From assembly GCF_003015185.1 (NCBI RefSeq), contig NZ_CP027860.1, positions 3,162,001 through 3,226,000 on the forward strand: a stretch of DNA of 64,000 bases, written 5' to 3'. Below are positions 60,959-64,000 of this stretch, piece by piece. Made by a program: the position numbers and the translations under genes. The notes below the pieces were generated by a model. That model had not been told where the DNA came from. It searched no databases and saw only the letters and a program-made list of their open reading frames with translations. How positions within the stretch are numbered: position 1 is the first letter of the stretch; the number at the start of each line of letters is the position of its first letter. Source of the stretch: Ahniella affigens. Lineage in GTDB: Bacteria; Pseudomonadota; Gammaproteobacteria; Xanthomonadales; Ahniellaceae.

Positions 60959-62314
60959 CTACTCGAATCCATTAGCGAACACTTCCGGCGGATCGGTGCC
61001 AAATCTTGCCATCGCAAAATCGAAGTCGCCGCTGGCAAGATTAAACACGCGCAGCCCTGCCAGTACCGACTTGTTGCCATGACGTACGAGGCTGAACGCA
61101 TCGCTCTGTGGCGTCTGCCCCGAGCCTGCGCTGAAATTCACGGTCACCGGCAGGCCGTTATTGAACGTCAGGTCGGGCGTGAAGCTTCTCAATGCGGCAT
61201 CGGTGTGGACGACCCGCAACAACGCGAAGTTCTCAGGCGAGCCTGCAGAGCCTGCGAGATAAATCGACCCCCCTGCGTCACTCGACGGTGATGCCGCCAG
61301 GGTCGTCATGTTGACGCGATTGCTGTTGGTCTCCAGGCAGCGATAGGTGCGATTGGAACTGTCGTTCTCACCCGCGCCCCACATAAACGTCTCGCCACCA
61401 AAAGCCCCTTCGGTATAGCCGAACGCATAGATCCGCGTACCGAACCGCACCAGCGCCGACAGCGCATGGTCGGCACCGGCGCCACAGCTTCCTGAACCGC
61501 CGCTCACGGTGACCAGCACTTCTCCATCCGTCGCAAAAGTGGTGTCGTCGCCGAGTGTGGCGTTGTTGATCTTCCAGATCGCGCCCGGTGTAATGGAGGT
61601 CTGGTCCACTTCTTCGTACAGCCAAAAGCTGGAGTTGGCTTGGCCTGGCAGTACGTCAATCATTCGCCGAATGACTGCACCGGAATTGGTCTGGACGGCC
61701 GGCAAGGCACTGACCACACCGGTCGATGACACACGCTGGATCCACGCAGAAAAGTTCTTGTTGCCGCCGACCAGAAGGCTGTCATCGGACAACACCAGTA
61801 CCGCCCCACCTCGGTCATTCGTATCCGACGTTGGGTCGTACTTGAAGGCCAGACCGCCATCACCTGCAAACGCGGTGTCGTCGGCGCCAGTTGCCGTAAA
61901 ACGGATGACCCCGACATCGGTCGTCGCATTGCCGGAACATGGTGTCGTGCCCACCACGACGATGCGAAAATTCGAGTCGAAGGCCGCATGCGTCACCTCG
62001 CTCATGCAAGCATCCTTGACCACCTTGCCGTTGATGCCGAACGTGGTGTCGAGCGAGCCATCGGAATTGAATCGCGCCAGCGCAATGCCAATGCCGCCCC
62101 CGGCAATGCTGGCCGTACCCACAGCAACGTACTTGCCGCCGAAGTTGTCCGGGTAACGGAGGACTTTCACGATTCGGTCGGTCAACGTACCCGCAACGTC
62201 ATACGGCAAGGTCACCTTGCCAGACGTTCCGAACGTGAGGTCGAGATCGGACTCGGCGGCCAACGCACCCAAGGCCCACGGGAACAGCAGCAACAGGGAA
62301 ACAATCATTCGCAT
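60959..62314 (-). CDS. Exported delta-60-repeat protein with FANGFE tail
   Basis: A 451-residue protein; ATG 62314 has AAGG 7 bases upstream, while a GTG at 62320 is less suited. Signal peptide MRMIVSLLLLFPWALGALA, then repeats of the delta-60 type: LDLTFGTSGKVTLPYD, GSLDTTFGINGKVVKD, GADDTAFAGDGGLAFKY and others spaced about 60 residues apart, as in beta-propeller-like exported proteins of Bacteroidetes and Proteobacteria. It ends PPEVFANGFE like the gene at 38195. Surface or secreted role; substrate unknown. Confidence 0.85.
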   Translation of the reverse strand: MRMIVSLLLLFPWALGALAAESDLDLTFGTSGKVTLPYDVAGTLTDRIVKVLRYPDNFGGKYVAVGTASIAGGGIGIALARFNSDGSLDTTFGINGKVVKDACMSEVTHAAFDSNFRIVVVGTTPCSGNATTDVGVIRFTATGADDTAFAGDGGLAFKYDPTSDTNDRGGAVLVLSDDSLLVGGNKNFSAWIQRVSSTGVVSALPAVQTNSGAVIRRMIDVLPGQANSSFWLYEEVDQTSITPGAIWKINNATLGDDTTFATDGEVLVTVSGGSGSCGAGADHALSALVRFGTRIYAFGYTEGAFGGETFMWGAGENDSSNRTYRCLETNSNRVNMTTLAASPSSDAGGSIYLAGSAGSPENFALLRVVHTDAALRSFTPDLTFNNGLPVTVNFSAGSGQTPQSDAFSLVRHGNKSVLAGLRVFNLASGDFDFAMARFGTDPPEVFANGFE

Positions 62315-62379
62315 CGGCACACCTTGATCGCCCTGGATGGGCGTGATGTCCGGGGATACGCGATTTGGGGTCGAACCAT

Positions 62380-62555
62380 GACATGACCTGTCTGCTGCGC
62401 CGATCGGCGCGGCAGACAGGTCATGTCGTTCGCGCTTGCGCGCGATGACCAGTGCTGGCCTAAACCCCTCCCTTGTACCTTGCGCTGAAGCGCACGGTAC
62501 AAGGGCAATGTGTCTGCCAAATCCCCTCCCAACCCTCCCCGAACATCAGGGAGGG
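62380..62555. repeat. Hairpin cluster with T-tract (possible small RNA or terminator)
   Basis: H1 62380-62427: 16-bp perfect stem (GACATGACCTGTCTGC) whose loop is itself the palindrome GCGCCGATCGGCGC. H2 62470-62505: CCCTTGTACC/GGTACAAGGG with an inner GCGC-TGAA-GCGC. H3 62533-62555: CCCTCCC/GGGAGGG followed by CTTTTTG, a proper intrinsic terminator on the plus strand although no plus-strand gene is upstream. The rest of the 62315-62731 gap holds no gene that I can support. Confidence 0.72.
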
Positions 62556-62731
62556 CTTTTTGTTTCGAGAATGACTGGGAATCCGGGCTTTGAAGGTGTG
62601 CCTGGTCTTGATCGTGCAGCCCGTCGTTGCGACGTGCACGCAACGGCCGGTGGCAATTTCGTGATTGCCTCCAGGTTGATCACCCCTGCTTTGGCTCGCA
62701 TAGCCGAGACGGTTCGCGCGTGAAACGCCTA

Positions 62732-64000
62732 CTAGCCCCGGTGCGCCAACACGAGTGGATGTTCCGGGCCGATCGCCTTGGCCAAGGCCGCCAATGCTTG
62801 GGGCGGCGGTGGCTGTTGCTGCAGTCGTGCCTGCCACAGCTCCAGCAGGCTTTCGTCCATGGCGTTGCCGTCGATAGCGTCACCGGCTGTGGTGATGGCG
62901 GAAGCCGCGAGCCTGTTCGCGGCGTCCTGCTGACCGGCGGTCTGCATGGATTCAGCCAACATCAACAACGCGCGCACGACGTTTCTTCGAGGCAGGGACC
63001 CGGCACTGGCAATGGCTGGCAGGGTGTCAAGCACCGTCTTCAGGTTGGCCTCGGTCGGGGCTTCGCGCAAGGCGATAAAACTCGCAAAGCCGTTCGCACT
63101 GGTCATCAGCGCCGGCTGTGTTGCCAAGGCCGGCCGAATGCGATCGAGCCGTGATTTGGCCTCTGTGGTCTTGCCACTCAGTCGCAGAGTGTCGATGCCG
63201 CCCAAAGTCATGCGCAGGCAATCGGGACTGGTTTCGCCGACACTGTTGCACATGCGCGCCACTGCCGAGTCCACCATTGCTTCTGCCTCGCCCGGCCTTG
63301 CCAGCAGCGCCAACACTTTGGCTTCGGTCAAATCCCGCGCCGCGCGTGCGGGCACGGATTCGGGGATCGTTTGATCCGCGTTGATGGCGTCGAGCGCTGC
63401 TTTGGCAGCCAGCAGGTCGCCGCGAATGAATAATGCATTCGCCTTTTGGGTTGCTACTGTTCGCATGGCGAAGTTCTTGCTGACATTCGACTCTGACCAG
63501 ATCGCTTCGGCTTGACCCGCGAAGTCGATGGCAGCGTCGAGATTTCCATCCAGTAGCATTGCCGTCGCAACGGCACCCAATACCGAGCCTCTTTCGAGCG
63601 CGGTGGTGTCAGTCGCCGTCATGGCTTGCGCTGCTGCTTCTCGAGACGCGATCGAAGCCGACGCCGCATCACCCTTCGCACGCAAAAGCATTCCCCGCAT
63701 CATGCTGATGCGCGCGACGAGCATGCCGCCAGCACGCTGCTCAACGGTCATGTTCTGCTCTGCGCGCGCCAACGATGCTTCTGCTACATCCAGTTCGCCG
63801 ACCCGGATTGCCGAAAACGCCCGATTGACCGCCGCGAGTGCCTTGATCCGGCCTGGGCCCTCCGGCAACGTCGGCTCTAGCCTGTCCAGCATCTCCAGCG
63901 CCTTTGGAAACTCTGCTCGATGAACCAGAAGGTCGATCAGGCTCAGGCGAAGGGCCGCTTGCATGTTCGGGTCTCCAAACGACCCCAACAATCCCGGATC
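62732..64000 (-). CDS. Helical-repeat (TPR-like) protein, C-terminal part (runs off window)
   Basis: The frame is open from 64000 to the stop at 62732 (about 422 codons visible). It consists of repeated helix pairs (AALRLSLIDLLVHRAEFPKALEMLDRLEP, AAVNRAFSAIRVGELDVAEASLARAE, LFIRGDLLAAKAALDAIN), typical of TPR-like superhelices, ending QQPPPPQALAALAKAIGPEHPLVLAHRG. Such regions often form the C-terminal half of TPR-containing serine/threonine kinases or adenylate cyclases in this group, but no catalytic domain is inside the window. Start unknown. Confidence 0.7.
   Translation of the reverse strand, partial: DPGLLGSFGDPNMQAALRLSLIDLLVHRAEFPKALEMLDRLEPTLPEGPGRIKALAAVNRAFSAIRVGELDVAEASLARAEQNMTVEQRAGGMLVARISMMRGMLLRAKGDAASASIASREAAAQAMTATDTTALERGSVLGAVATAMLLDGNLDAAIDFAGQAEAIWSESNVSKNFAMRTVATQKANALFIRGDLLAAKAALDAINADQTIPESVPARAARDLTEAKVLALLARPGEAEAMVDSAVARMCNSVGETSPDCLRMTLGGIDTLRLSGKTTEAKSRLDRIRPALATQPALMTSANGFASFIALREAPTEANLKTVLDTLPAIASAGSLPRRNVVRALLMLAESMQTAGQQDAANRLAASAITTAGDAIDGNAMDESLLELWQARLQQQPPPPQALAALAKAIGPEHPLVLAHRG

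Overview
The window looks like a piece of a GC-rich gammaproteobacterial chromosome, most likely of the Xanthomonadales/Lysobacterales. That placement is an inference. It rests on an Achromobacter/Lysobacter-type lysyl endopeptidase, a BigR/BLH sulfide module like that of Xylella, DUF3011 and DUF2892 proteins, and secreted proteins that end in FANGFE or in an IPTL-CTERM tail. Two blocks make up the window: a transposable (Mu-like) prophage (1 to about 28,950) and host chromosome (about 28,952 to 64,000).

The prophage is read on the minus strand from its left (immunity) end near 28,951 towards position 1, and its right end lies outside the window. In transcription order it holds: a plus-strand repressor with a small partner gene; a divergent operator region; Ner; small regulators; the DDE transposase A and its ATPase partner B; a block of four small genes that form two related pairs; winged-helix, Gam-like and GemA genes; and a Mor-type late activator. 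A cargo segment follows (SpaA/carboxypeptidase-regulatory-like membrane protein, zinc-finger protein, lipoprotein). Next is a lysis cassette (holin, transglycosylase, nested Rz/Rz1) with a tail-fibre module inserted in it. The morphogenesis genes come last, in Mu order (gp25 to gp32 equivalents, capsid, DUF1320, tail terminator, tail tube, tail assembly chaperone with a canonical -1 slippery site, tape measure). There is a tail tube protein and no sheath gene in view, so a B3/D3112-like siphovirus form is likely. Genes are packed with ATGA or GTGA overlaps. That packing let me recover a 45-residue membrane protein and fix many starts.

Host block 1 (29.0-40.5 kb) is an exported-protein region. 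It has an orphan ExbD, a cluster of five abutting hairpins, a lysyl endopeptidase and a convergent subtilase that share the same C-terminal module, a FANGFE-tailed exported protein, a small membrane protein and a DUF3011 protein. Block 2 (40.8-45.1 kb) holds tRNA-Val(CAC), a REP-associated Y1 transposase (RAYT) and a very large array of palindromic elements built into tandem composite units of about 332-379 bp, with a macro-domain gene between two parts of the array. Block 3 (45.1-51.0 kb) is a giant subtilase with DUF11 repeats and an IPTL-CTERM tail. Block 4 (51.1-59.0 kb) is a sulfide/persulfide detoxification module: rhodanese, DUF2798 protein and a BigR/SqrR-type repressor on one strand; sulfide:quinone oxidoreductase, DUF2892 protein, an RND efflux pair and a BLH-type persulfide dioxygenase on the other, around a shared operator-like region. 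Block 5 (59.1-64.0 kb) has an uncharacterised envelope protein, a delta-60-repeat exported protein with a FANGFE tail, a hairpin cluster and a truncated helical-repeat protein.

Across the host part, intergenic gaps repeatedly contain clusters of strong hairpins with little or no U-tract. These clusters and the RAYT-linked composite array are the least explained structures here.
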